Source: Pseudomonas multiresinivorans (GTDB lineage: Bacteria; Pseudomonadota; Gammaproteobacteria; Pseudomonadales; Pseudomonadaceae). From it: 64,000 bases of DNA. Within the stretch, counting starts at the first letter, position 1, and each line of letters starts with the position of its first letter. The notes beneath the pieces were generated by a model. The model ran no database searches and was not told the DNA's origin. It was given only the letters and a program-made list of their open reading frames with translations. The position numbers and the translations under genes are program-made. Positions 40,444-48,829 of this stretch are shown piece by piece. Location of the stretch: contig NZ_CP048833.1 of NCBI RefSeq assembly GCF_012971725.1, forward strand, positions 2,356,001 through 2,420,000. Reading direction: 5' to 3'.

Positions 40444-42333
40444 ATGCTGCAAAACATCAGGGACAACTCCCAAGGCTGGATCACCAAGACCATCCTGGGC
40501 GTGATCGTTGTCCTCATGGCTTTGACCGGGTTCGATCAGATCATTCGCGCAACCCACCACGAGAACGTCGCTGCTCAGGTCAACGGTGAGGACATCAGTC
40601 TGCCAGAACTGCAGCAGGCTGCGGACATGCAGCGTCGCCAGCTGATGCAGCGCCTGGGCAAGGACTTCGATTCGTCCATGCTCGACGACAAGCTGCTCAA
40701 GGATTCCGCGCTGAAGTCGCTCATCGAGCGCAAGCTGATCCTGCAGGCCGCCCAGAACGACAAGTTCGCCTTCTCCCAGCAGGCGCTGGATCAACTGATC
40801 CTGTCGACTCCTGAGTTCCAGGTGGACGGCAAGTTCAGCGCCGAGCGCTTCGACCAGGTCATCCGCCAGATGGGCTACGACCGCATGCAGTTCCGCCGCA
40901 TGTTCGGTGAGGAAATGCTGATCGGCCAACTGCGCGCTGGCATCGCCGGTACCGGCTTCGTCACCGATGACGAACTGAACGCCTTCGCTCGCCTGGAGAA
41001 GCAGACCCGTGACTTCGCCACCCTGACCCTCAAGGCCGACCCGGCCAAGAGCAAGGTCGAGGACAGCGAGATCAAGGCGTACTACGACGCCCACAGCACC
41101 GAGTTCATGACTCCCGAACAGGTCACCATCGACTATGTCGAGTTGAAGAAGTCCGCCTTCTTCGACCAGGTCGAGGTGAAGAAGGAAGACCTCGATGCCC
41201 TCTATCAGAAGGAAATCGCCGGCCTGGCCGAGCAGCGCGACGCCGCGCATATCCTGATCGAGGTGAACGACAAGCAGAACGACCAGCAGGCCAAGGCCAA
41301 GATCGACGAGATCAAGGCGCGCCTGGACAAGGGCGAGGACTTCGCCAAGCTGGCCAAGGAACTGTCCAACGACACCGGCTCTGCCGCCAACGGTGGTGAC
41401 CTCGGTTTCGCTGGTCGTGGCGTGTATGACCCGGCCTTCGAAGAGTCGCTGTACGCGCTGAAGAAGGGCGAAGTCTCCGCTCCGGTGAAGACTTCCTACG
41501 GCTGGCACCTGATCAAGCTGCTGGGCGTCGAAGCGCCGGAGGTTCCGACCTTCGACAGCCTGAAGGCCAAGCTGGAGCACGAAGCCAAGACCCAACTGGT
41601 CGAGCAGCGTTTCGTCGATGCGACCAAGCAGCTGGAAAGCTCCGCCTACGAGGCTTCCGATCTGGGCCAGCCGGCTCAGGACATGGGCCTGAAGGTGCAG
41701 ACCAGCAAGCCGTTCGGCAAGGAAGGCGGCGAAGGTGTCACGGCCAACCGCCAGGTCATCCAGTCCGCTTTCAGCCCCGAAGTGCTGGAGGAGGGTGCCA
41801 ACAGCGGCGCCATCGAACTGGACCCGGACACCGTGGTCGTGCTGCGCGTGAAGGCGCACCACAAGCCTGAGCAGGAAACCCTGGAGCAGGTCAGTGCCGA
41901 TATCCTCAAGCGCCTGCAGGTCGAGCACGCTGCAGTCGATGCCAAGTCCCGCGGTGAAGCACTGCTGGCTGGCCTGCGCGACGGCAAGATCCCGCTGACC
42001 CAGGCCCAGGAAGGCCAGCAGTGGAAGGTCGTGGAAGCGGCCGCCCGTGGTCAGGAAGGCGTCGATCCGGTCGTGCTGCAGAGCGTGTTCCGCATGGCGC
42101 GTCCGGAAGGCGCCGACAAGCCCAGCCTGGGCGGTGTCGCGCTGCAGAACGGCGACTTCGTGCTGGTCAAGCTCAGCGGTGTGAGCGAGCCGGAAGCCAA
42201 GCCGACCGAGGAAGAGAAGGCGATGTACCAGCGCTTCCTCGCCTCGCGTAGCGGCCAGGATGATTTCTCCGCCTTCCGCCGTTACCTGCAGGATCAGGCG
42301 AAAGTCGAGAAATTCGACGAAGCCAAGAAGTAA
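40444..42333 (+). CDS. ppiD: PpiD-like periplasmic peptidyl-prolyl isomerase/chaperone
   Basis: A 629-residue inner-membrane-anchored chaperone for outer membrane and secreted proteins. A single N-terminal membrane segment (about 12-35, ITKTILGVIVVLMALTGF) is followed by the SurA-like N-terminal domain (about 40-200), then a parvulin domain (about 262-360, AAHILIEV...GWHLIKLLG) and a C-terminal helical domain. ATG 40444 was chosen because it leads straight into MLQNIRDNSQGW, typical for PpiD. It follows hupB, as in E. coli and P. aeruginosa. Confidence 0.93.
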   Translation: MLQNIRDNSQGWITKTILGVIVVLMALTGFDQIIRATHHENVAAQVNGEDISLPELQQAADMQRRQLMQRLGKDFDSSMLDDKLLKDSALKSLIERKLILQAAQNDKFAFSQQALDQLILSTPEFQVDGKFSAERFDQVIRQMGYDRMQFRRMFGEEMLIGQLRAGIAGTGFVTDDELNAFARLEKQTRDFATLTLKADPAKSKVEDSEIKAYYDAHSTEFMTPEQVTIDYVELKKSAFFDQVEVKKEDLDALYQKEIAGLAEQRDAAHILIEVNDKQNDQQAKAKIDEIKARLDKGEDFAKLAKELSNDTGSAANGGDLGFAGRGVYDPAFEESLYALKKGEVSAPVKTSYGWHLIKLLGVEAPEVPTFDSLKAKLEHEAKTQLVEQRFVDATKQLESSAYEASDLGQPAQDMGLKVQTSKPFGKEGGEGVTANRQVIQSAFSPEVLEEGANSGAIELDPDTVVVLRVKAHHKPEQETLEQVSADILKRLQVEHAAVDAKSRGEALLAGLRDGKIPLTQAQEGQQWKVVEAAARGQEGVDPVVLQSVFRMARPEGADKPSLGGVALQNGDFVLVKLSGVSEPEAKPTEEEKAMYQRFLASRSGQDDFSAFRRYLQDQAKVEKFDEAKK

Positions 42334-42340
42334 GAGACCG

Positions 42341-42365
42341 GGGCCGCGCAAGCGGCCCTCGTTTT
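42341..42365 (+). terminator. Intrinsic terminator of ppiD
   Basis: GGGCCGC (42341-42347), GCAA tetraloop, GCGGCCC (42352-42358), then TCGTTTT. Confidence 0.75.
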
Positions 42366-42377
42366 ATCCGGTAAAGG

Positions 42378-42403
42378 AAAAAGGCCGCATTCGCGGCCTT
42401 TTT
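42378..42403. terminator. Bidirectional terminator between ppiD and fabI
   Basis: AAAAAGGCCGC (42378-42388), ATTC, GCGGCCTTTTT (42393-42403). It has a T run on both strands, so it can end ppiD from the left and fabI from the right, which are convergent. Confidence 0.88.
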
Positions 42404-42422
42404 CTTTGTCTGGAGCAAAGCC

Positions 42423-43220
42423 TCAGTCGTCGCTGAGCGGACCCATCGCCGTGGTGTTGAAACCGCCATCGACATAGAGGATTTCGCCGCTGATGCCACT
42501 GGCCAGGTCCGAGCAGAGAAATGCACCGGCGTTGCCGACTTCCTCGATGGTCACATTGCGCCGCAGCGGTGTCTGGCGCTCGTTGGCGGCGAGCATCTTG
42601 CGGAAGCTCTTGATGCCCGAGGCGGCAAGCGTGCGAATGGGGCCTGCGGAGATGGCGTTGACCCGAGTGCCCTCCGGGCCGAGGCTGCCGGCCAGGTAGC
42701 GCACGCCGGCTTCCAGGCTGGCCTTGGCCATGCCCATGACGTTGTAGTTGGGCATCGTGCGCTCGGCGCCCAGGTAGGAGAGGGTGAGCAGGCTGCCGTT
42801 GCGGCTCTGCATCAGCTCGCGGCCGGCCTTGGCCAGGGCGATGAAGCTGTAGGCGCTGATGTCGTGGGCGATCCGGAAGCCTTCGCGGGTGGTGACCTCG
42901 GTGAAGTCGCCGTCGAGCTGGTCGCCTGGTGCGAAGCCCACCGAGTGGACGATGCAGTCCAGGCCATCCCATTGCTTCGCCAGCGCGGCGAACACGGCTG
43001 CGATGTCCGCGTCCTTGGCTACGTCACAGGGGAAGCACAGCTCCGCGCTGGAGCCCCAGCCAGCAGCGAACTCTTCCACGCGGCCCTTGAGCTTGTCGTT
43101 CTGGTAGGTGAAGGCGAGCTCGGCGCCTTCCCGGTGCATCGCCGCGGCGATGCCGGAGGCGATGGACAGCTTGCTGGCGACACCGACGATCAGTACGCGC
43201 TTGCCGGCGAGAAATCCCAT
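42423..43220 (-). CDS. fabI: Enoyl-[acyl-carrier-protein] reductase (NADH)
   Basis: A 265-residue enzyme of the last step in each fatty acid elongation cycle, reducing enoyl-ACP with NADH. It belongs to the short-chain dehydrogenase superfamily: nucleotide-binding N-terminus (GKRVLIVGVASKLSIASGIA), VHSVGFAP, and the catalytic Tyr-x6-Lys in YNVMGMAK (about 157-164). SAGPIRT is the usual FabI motif. The start ATG at 43220 has AAGGAG seven bases upstream. It is the last gene of the leftward yej operon region. Confidence 0.97.
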   Translation of the reverse strand: MGFLAGKRVLIVGVASKLSIASGIAAAMHREGAELAFTYQNDKLKGRVEEFAAGWGSSAELCFPCDVAKDADIAAVFAALAKQWDGLDCIVHSVGFAPGDQLDGDFTEVTTREGFRIAHDISAYSFIALAKAGRELMQSRNGSLLTLSYLGAERTMPNYNVMGMAKASLEAGVRYLAGSLGPEGTRVNAISAGPIRTLAASGIKSFRKMLAANERQTPLRRNVTIEEVGNAGAFLCSDLASGISGEILYVDGGFNTTAMGPLSDD

Positions 43221-43245
43221 ATTCACTCCTTGATCATGTAATGGT

Positions 43246-44856
43246 TCAGGTCGGTGCCGGGACCATGAAGGCTGCTTCCAGCAGCTGCTGTGTGTACGCA
43301 TGCTGCGGCGCGGCGAAGACGTCCTCGGCCATGCCCTGTTCGACCACCTTGCCGTGGCGGATCACCATCAGCTGGTGGCTGAGGGCTTTCACCACTGCCA
43401 GGTCGTGGCTGATGAACAGGTAGGTCAGGTTGTACTTGGCCTGCAGGCCGCGCAGCAGCTCGACAACCTGGCGCTGCACGGTGCGGTCCAGTGCCGAGGT
43501 CGGTTCGTCCAGCAGGATCAGCGCCGGCTTGAGTACCAGCGCCCGGGCAATGGCGATGCGCTGCCGCTGGCCTCCGGAGAACTCGTGGGGGTAGCGGTGC
43601 CGGGTGTCCGGGTCGAGGCCGACTTCCCTGAGCGCTTCGATGATCGCCTGCTCGCGTTCCTCCGCCGTGCCCATGCCATGGATCTCCAGGCCCTCGCCGA
43701 CGATCTGGCCCACCGACATGCGCGGGCTGAGGCTGCCGAACGGATCCTGGAAGACTACCTGCATCTCGCGGCGCAGTGGCCTGACTTCCGCCTGGTTCAT
43801 GCCTTCGATGGCCTGGCCCTCGAAGCGGATGCCGCCCTGGCTGTTGATCAGGCGCAGGATGGCCAAGCCCAAGGTGGACTTGCCCGAGCCGCTTTCGCCG
43901 ACAATCCCTAAGGTCTGGCCGCGCGGCAGGCTGAAGTCGATGCCGTCCACGGCCTTGACGTGATCGACGGTCTTGCGGAACACGCCTTTCTTGATCGGGA
44001 ACCACACGCGCAGGTCGTCGACCTCCAGCAAGGGCGCTCCTGGCTCGTTCTGTGCGGGGGTACCACTGGGCTCGGCTCCGAGCAATTCGCGTGTGTAGGG
44101 GTGCTGGGGGGCCTCGAAGAGGGCTTCGCAATCCGCTTGCTCGACAATGCAGCCGCGCTGCATCACGCAGACGCGGTGGGCGATGCGCCGCACCAGGTTG
44201 AGATCGTGGGTGATCAGCAGCATGGCCATGCCCAGGCGCTGCTGCAGGTCGCGCAGCAGGTCGAGGATCTTCAACTGCACGGTGACGTCCAGCGCCGTGG
44301 TCGGCTCATCGGCGATCAGCAGCTCCGGCTCGCAGGCCAGGGCCATGGCGATCATCACCCGCTGCCGCTGGCCGCCGGAGAGTTCATGCGGATAGGCCTT
44401 GAGGCGGCTGGCCGGATTGGGGATGCCCACCAGCTCCAGCAGCTCCAGCGTGCGTGCGCGTGCCTGGGCGCCGTTCATGCCCTTGTGCAGCGCCAATACT
44501 TCGCCGATCTGCTTCTCGATGCTGTGCAGCGGGTTCAGCGAGGTCATGGGTTCCTGGAACACCATGGCGATGCGGTTGCCGCGGATACCCCGAAGTTTGC
44601 GTTCGGGCAGCTTGAGCAGGTCCTTGCCGGCGTAGTGGATGCTGCCGGAGGGATGGCTGGCGGTGGGGTAGGGCAGCAGGCGCAGGATCGAGTGCGCGGT
44701 CACCGATTTGCCGGAGCCGCTTTCGCCCACCAGTGCCAGGGTCTCGCCCTTGCGGATGTCGAAGCTGATGTGTTCCACCGCGCGCACCTGTTCGTCGCCG
44801 CAGAGGAAATCGACGGACAGGTCGCGGACTTCGATGAGGTTCTCGTTCTGGGTCAT
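43246..44856 (-). CDS. yejF: Peptide ABC transporter ATP-binding protein, two ATPase domains (YejF-like)
   Basis: A 536-residue protein with two complete ABC ATPase domains in one chain. Walker A GESGSGKS occurs in both halves (about 38-45 and 320-327); signature LSGGQRQR (about 155) and FSGGQRQR (about 436); each has an intact Walker B (LLIADEPT, LILLDEPT). It energises uptake by the YejBE permeases. ATG 44856 (MTQNENL) is preferred over the upstream 44880 start because yejE ends at 44858. fabI follows 25 bases downstream. Confidence 0.95.
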   Translation of the reverse strand: MTQNENLIEVRDLSVDFLCGDEQVRAVEHISFDIRKGETLALVGESGSGKSVTAHSILRLLPYPTASHPSGSIHYAGKDLLKLPERKLRGIRGNRIAMVFQEPMTSLNPLHSIEKQIGEVLALHKGMNGAQARARTLELLELVGIPNPASRLKAYPHELSGGQRQRVMIAMALACEPELLIADEPTTALDVTVQLKILDLLRDLQQRLGMAMLLITHDLNLVRRIAHRVCVMQRGCIVEQADCEALFEAPQHPYTRELLGAEPSGTPAQNEPGAPLLEVDDLRVWFPIKKGVFRKTVDHVKAVDGIDFSLPRGQTLGIVGESGSGKSTLGLAILRLINSQGGIRFEGQAIEGMNQAEVRPLRREMQVVFQDPFGSLSPRMSVGQIVGEGLEIHGMGTAEEREQAIIEALREVGLDPDTRHRYPHEFSGGQRQRIAIARALVLKPALILLDEPTSALDRTVQRQVVELLRGLQAKYNLTYLFISHDLAVVKALSHQLMVIRHGKVVEQGMAEDVFAAPQHAYTQQLLEAAFMVPAPT

Positions 44857-44857
44857 C

Positions 44858-45877
44858 TCACTTCCTCGGGTCGAAGGCATCGCGGGCGGCTTCGCCGATG
44901 AACACCAGCAGACTCAGCATCACGGCCAGTACCACGAAGGCGGTGATGCCCAGCCAGGGCGCCTGCAGGTTGGACTTGCCCTGGGCGACCAGTTCACCCA
45001 GCGACGGCGCGCCGGCGGGCAGGCCGAAGCCGAGGAAGTCCAGGGAGGTCAGGGTGCCGATCGCGCCGGTGAGGATGAAGGGCATGAAGGTCAGGGTGGA
45101 GATCATCGCGTTGGGCAGGATGTGGCGGAACATGATCGCGCCGTTGCGCATGCCCAGGGCGCGCGCCGCGCGCACGTACTCCAGGTTGCGGCCACGGAGG
45201 AACTCGGCGCGCACCACGTCCACCAGGCTCATCCAGGAGAACAGCAGCATGATTCCCAGCAGCCACCAGAAGCTCGGCTGGACGAAGCTGGCGAGGATGA
45301 TCAGCAGGTAGAGCACCGGCAGGCCCGACCAGATTTCCAGGAAGCGCTGGCCGAGCAGATCGATCCAGCCGCCATAGAAGCCCTGCAGTGCGCCCACGAC
45401 GACGCCGACGATGGAGCTGAGCACGGTGAGGATCAGGGCGAACAGCACCGATACGCGGAAGCCGTAGATCACCCGCGCCATGACGTCGCGGGCCTGGTCG
45501 TCGGTGCCCAGCCAGTTTTCTCCGCTGGGAGCCGAAGGTGCTGGCACGCGCAGATCGTAGTTGATGGTGTCGTAGCTGTAGGCGATCGGCGGCCAGAGGA
45601 TCCAGCCATCCTTCTGCGCGATCTGCTCGCGCATGTACGGGCTCTTGTAGTTCGCCTCCATGGGGAACTCGCCGCCGAAGGCGGTTTCCGGGTAGCGCTT
45701 GACCACCGGGAAGTACCACTGGCCGTCGTAGTGGATCGCCAGGGGCTTGTCGTTGGCGATCAGCTCGGCGCCCAGGCTGAGGATGAACAGCGTGAGGAAC
45801 AGCCAGAGCGACCACCAGCCACGCTTGTTGGCCTTGAAGCGCGCCCAGCGGCGCAGATTGATGGGAGAAAGGCGCAT
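44858..45877 (-). CDS. yejE: Peptide ABC transporter permease (YejE-like)
   Basis: A 339-residue inner membrane permease of the DppC/OppC type. One N-terminal membrane segment (about 22-40), a periplasmic loop (about 45-135), then five segments with the EAA-like coupling motif (EYVRAARALGMRNGAIMFRHILPNA, here split; core RAARALGM). It should form the pore with YejB. It is separated from yejF by one base and from yejB by four. Confidence 0.94.
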   Translation of the reverse strand: MRLSPINLRRWARFKANKRGWWSLWLFLTLFILSLGAELIANDKPLAIHYDGQWYFPVVKRYPETAFGGEFPMEANYKSPYMREQIAQKDGWILWPPIAYSYDTINYDLRVPAPSAPSGENWLGTDDQARDVMARVIYGFRVSVLFALILTVLSSIVGVVVGALQGFYGGWIDLLGQRFLEIWSGLPVLYLLIILASFVQPSFWWLLGIMLLFSWMSLVDVVRAEFLRGRNLEYVRAARALGMRNGAIMFRHILPNAMISTLTFMPFILTGAIGTLTSLDFLGFGLPAGAPSLGELVAQGKSNLQAPWLGITAFVVLAVMLSLLVFIGEAARDAFDPRK

Positions 45878-45881
45878 CGGA

Positions 45882-46964
45882 TTACTCCCGGTTCTCGAAG
45901 TCGATGCGCGGATCGACCAGCGTGTAGAGGACGTCGCTGACCAGCTTCATGATCAGGCCGAACAGGGTGAAGATGAACAGCGTGCCGAACACCACCGGGT
46001 AGTCGCGGTTCAGCGCCGCCTCGAAGCTGAGCAGGCCCAGGCCGTCGAGGGAGAAGATCACCTCGATCAGCAGCGAGCCGGTAAAGAAGATGCCCAGCAG
46101 GGCGGAGGGCAGGCCGGCGATGATCAGCAGCATGGCGTTGCGGAACACATGGCCGTAGAGCACGCGGCGTTCGGTCAGGCCCTTGGCGCGGGCGGTGACC
46201 ACGTACTGCTTGCCGATCTCGTCGAGGAAGCTGTTCTTGGTCAGCAGGGTGATGGTGGCGAAGTTGCCGATCACCAGGGCGGTGATGGGCAACGCCAGGT
46301 GCCAGAAGTAGTCGCGGACCTTGCCGGCCCAGGTCAGTTCGTCGAAGTTGTTGGAGGTCAGCCCTCGTAACGGGAACCAGTCCCAGTAGCTTCCGCCGGC
46401 GAACAGCACGACCAGCAGGATGGCGAAGAGGAAGGCGGGGATCGCGTAGCCGACGATGATCGCCGAGCTGGTCCAGACGTCGAAATGGCTGCCGTGGCGC
46501 ACCGCCTTGGCGATGCCCAGCGGGATCGACACCAGGTACATGATCAGCGTGCTCCAAAGCCCCAGGGAGATGGAGACGGGCAGCTTCTCGACGATCAGGT
46601 CGGTGACCTTGGCATCGCGGAAGAAACTCTGGCCGAAGTCCAGGTGCACGTAGTTCTTGAGCATGATCCAGAAGCGTTCGGGTGCCGGCTTGTCGAAGCC
46701 GTACATCTTCTCGATTTCCTTCACCAGCTCCGGGTCCAGGCCCTGGGCGCCGCGATAGTGCGTGCCTGCCGCGGCAACTTCGCCGCCGCCACCGGAGATG
46801 CGCCCGGTGGCGCCGCCGCTGGCGGCATCGAAGCCTTCCAGCTTGGCGATCATCTGCTCCACCGGGCCGCCGGGGGCGGCCTGGATGATGATGAAGTTGA
46901 TTAGCAGGATGCCGAACAGGGTGGGGATGATCAGCAGCAGGCGCCGCAGGATGTAGGCCAGCAT
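45882..46964 (-). CDS. yejB: Peptide ABC transporter permease (YejB-like)
   Basis: A 360-residue DppB/OppB-type permease. Signature N-terminus MLAYILRRLLLIIPTLFGI with the first membrane segment, a long periplasmic loop (about 30-130), five further segments and the coupling motif YVVTARAKGLTER (about 255-267). The start overlaps the binding protein stop by one base, so the operon is tightly coupled. Confidence 0.94.
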   Translation of the reverse strand: MLAYILRRLLLIIPTLFGILLINFIIIQAAPGGPVEQMIAKLEGFDAASGGATGRISGGGGEVAAAGTHYRGAQGLDPELVKEIEKMYGFDKPAPERFWIMLKNYVHLDFGQSFFRDAKVTDLIVEKLPVSISLGLWSTLIMYLVSIPLGIAKAVRHGSHFDVWTSSAIIVGYAIPAFLFAILLVVLFAGGSYWDWFPLRGLTSNNFDELTWAGKVRDYFWHLALPITALVIGNFATITLLTKNSFLDEIGKQYVVTARAKGLTERRVLYGHVFRNAMLLIIAGLPSALLGIFFTGSLLIEVIFSLDGLGLLSFEAALNRDYPVVFGTLFIFTLFGLIMKLVSDVLYTLVDPRIDFENRE

Positions 46965-48829
46965 CAGTTGGCCCCTTGGGCGACGGCGCTGTCAGCCGGC
47001 GCTTCGGCTGCAGCCTTGGCAGCGGTTTTGGTCGGCTCGGCTTTTTCGCGGGCCTGCCACCAGGTTTGCAGCGCATAGCTGTAGGGCGGCAGCTTTTCCG
47101 GGTGGGCGATGCGGTTCCAGTAAGCGATGCGCCAGTTGCCCAGGTACCAGTTGGGCACCACGTAGTGGCCCCAGAGCAGCGCGCGGTCGAGGGCGCGGGC
47201 GTGGCGCACCAGGCTTTCGCGGGAGCCGGCGTTGATCAGGCCTTCGACCAGGGCGTCGATGCCCGGATCGCGCAGGCCGATGAAGTTGCGGCTGCCCGGC
47301 TTGTCGGCGCTGCTGGAGTGCCAGAACTCGCGCTGCTCGTTGCCCGGCGAGCTGGATTGCGGCCAGCTGCTGACGATCATGTCGTAGTCCCGCGAACGCA
47401 GGCGGTTGATGTACTGCGAGACGTCGACCCGGCGCAGCTGCATGTCGATGCCCAGCTCCGCGAGGTTGCGCTTGAAGGGCAGCAGCACACGCTCGAAGTC
47501 GGCCTGGGCGAGCATGAACTCGAAGCTCAGCTGCTTGCCGTCGGGACCGACCATCTTGTCGTTCTCGATCTTGTAACCGGCTTCCAGCAGCAACTGGTAG
47601 GCCTTGCGCTTCTGCTCGCGGATGATGCCGCTGCCGTCGCTGGTGGGCGGCACGTAGACCTGGCTGAAGACCTGCGGCGGCAGCTTGTCGCGCAGCGGTT
47701 CGAGGATTTTCAGCTCCTCCGCATCTGGCAGCTCCTTGGCGGCCATCTCGGAGTTCTCGAAGTAGCTGCCGTCGCGCAGGTAGGAGCCGAAGAACAGCTG
47801 CTTGTTGGTCCACTCGAAGTCGAACAGGTTGGCGATGGCCTCGCGCACGCGCGGGTCCTGGAACACCGGGCGGCGGATGTTGAAGGCGTAGGCCTGCATG
47901 CCCCACGGGTTACCGTTCACCGGCTCCTCGCGGACGATGCGGCCGTCACGCACGGCGGGCGAATCGTAGGCGGTCGCCCAGTTCTTCGCGATGCGCTCGT
48001 CGTTGAAGTCGAATTGCCCGGCCTTGAAGGCTTCCAGGGCGACGGTCAGGTCGCGGTAGGACTCCACCACCACGGCGTCGAAGTTGTTGAAGCCGCGGTT
48101 CACCGGCAGCTTGTCGCCCCACCAGTCCTTGACCCGCTCGTAACGGATCGAACGGCCGGCCTCCACCTTGGCGATGCGGTACGGCCCGCTGCCCAGCGGC
48201 GGTTCCATGTTGGTCTTGTTGAAGTCGCGGCTGGCCCACCAGTGCTTGGGCAGGATCGACAGCTGGCCAAGGATCAGCGGCAGTTCGCGGTTGTCGCCGT
48301 GCTTGAAGTCGAAGCGTACGCGCAGCTTGTCCTCGGCCACCACCTTGTCGACGTCCGCGTAGTAGTTGCGGTACATCGGATCGCCGTCCTTCATCAGCGT
48401 TTCGAAGGTGAATACCACGTCTTCGGCGGTGACCGGCGTGCCATCCTGGAAGCGCGCCTGGGGACGCAGGTAGAAGCGCACGAAGCGATGCTCCGGGTCC
48501 TTCTCGATCTTCTCGGCGAGCAGGCCGTACTCGGTGAAGGGCTCGTCGAGGGAGTGGAAGGTGAGGGTGTCGTAGATCAGGTTGATCTGTGGCGCCGAGT
48601 TGCCCTTGGCGATGAAGGGGTTGAGGCTGTCGAAACCGCCGAAGTCGGAGAGACGCAGCGTGCCGCCCTTGGGCGCATCGGCATTGACGAAGTCGAAATG
48701 CTTGAAGTTCGTCGGGTATTTCGGCGCCTCGTCATACAGGGTGATGGCGTGCTGCGGCGCGGCCTGCGCACTGCCCAGCAGTCCCAGCAACAGGCCGGCG
48801 CAGAGCGCGGCGCGGCGGGGGCTTTTCAT
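46964..48829 (-). CDS. Extracellular solute-binding protein, family 5 (YejA-like, second copy)
   Basis: A 621-residue periplasmic binding protein. Signal peptide of about 23 residues (MKSPRRAALCAGLLLGLLGS, cut after AQA). The mature part has the family 5 features: FDFVNADAPKGGTLRLSDFG, LTFHSLDEPFTEYGLLAEKI, EDVVFTFETLMKDG and PPLGSGPYRI. It should bind peptides and deliver them to YejBEF. ATG 48829 overlaps the stop of the upstream paralogue by four bases. The upstream extension of the frame is only the paralogue read in another phase. Confidence 0.93.
   Translation of the reverse strand: MKSPRRAALCAGLLLGLLGSAQAAPQHAITLYDEAPKYPTNFKHFDFVNADAPKGGTLRLSDFGGFDSLNPFIAKGNSAPQINLIYDTLTFHSLDEPFTEYGLLAEKIEKDPEHRFVRFYLRPQARFQDGTPVTAEDVVFTFETLMKDGDPMYRNYYADVDKVVAEDKLRVRFDFKHGDNRELPLILGQLSILPKHWWASRDFNKTNMEPPLGSGPYRIAKVEAGRSIRYERVKDWWGDKLPVNRGFNNFDAVVVESYRDLTVALEAFKAGQFDFNDERIAKNWATAYDSPAVRDGRIVREEPVNGNPWGMQAYAFNIRRPVFQDPRVREAIANLFDFEWTNKQLFFGSYLRDGSYFENSEMAAKELPDAEELKILEPLRDKLPPQVFSQVYVPPTSDGSGIIREQKRKAYQLLLEAGYKIENDKMVGPDGKQLSFEFMLAQADFERVLLPFKRNLAELGIDMQLRRVDVSQYINRLRSRDYDMIVSSWPQSSSPGNEQREFWHSSSADKPGSRNFIGLRDPGIDALVEGLINAGSRESLVRHARALDRALLWGHYVVPNWYLGNWRIAYWNRIAHPEKLPPYSYALQTWWQAREKAEPTKTAAKAAAEAPADSAVAQGAN

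Noticed and set aside
43223..44131. Long rightward and leftward frames overlapping the yej and other host genes (for example 302 and 313 codons)
   Set aside because: They are shadows of GC-rich genes in other phases: biased to Arg, Pro, Gly, Ala, and without family features. The opposite frames are complete known proteins.
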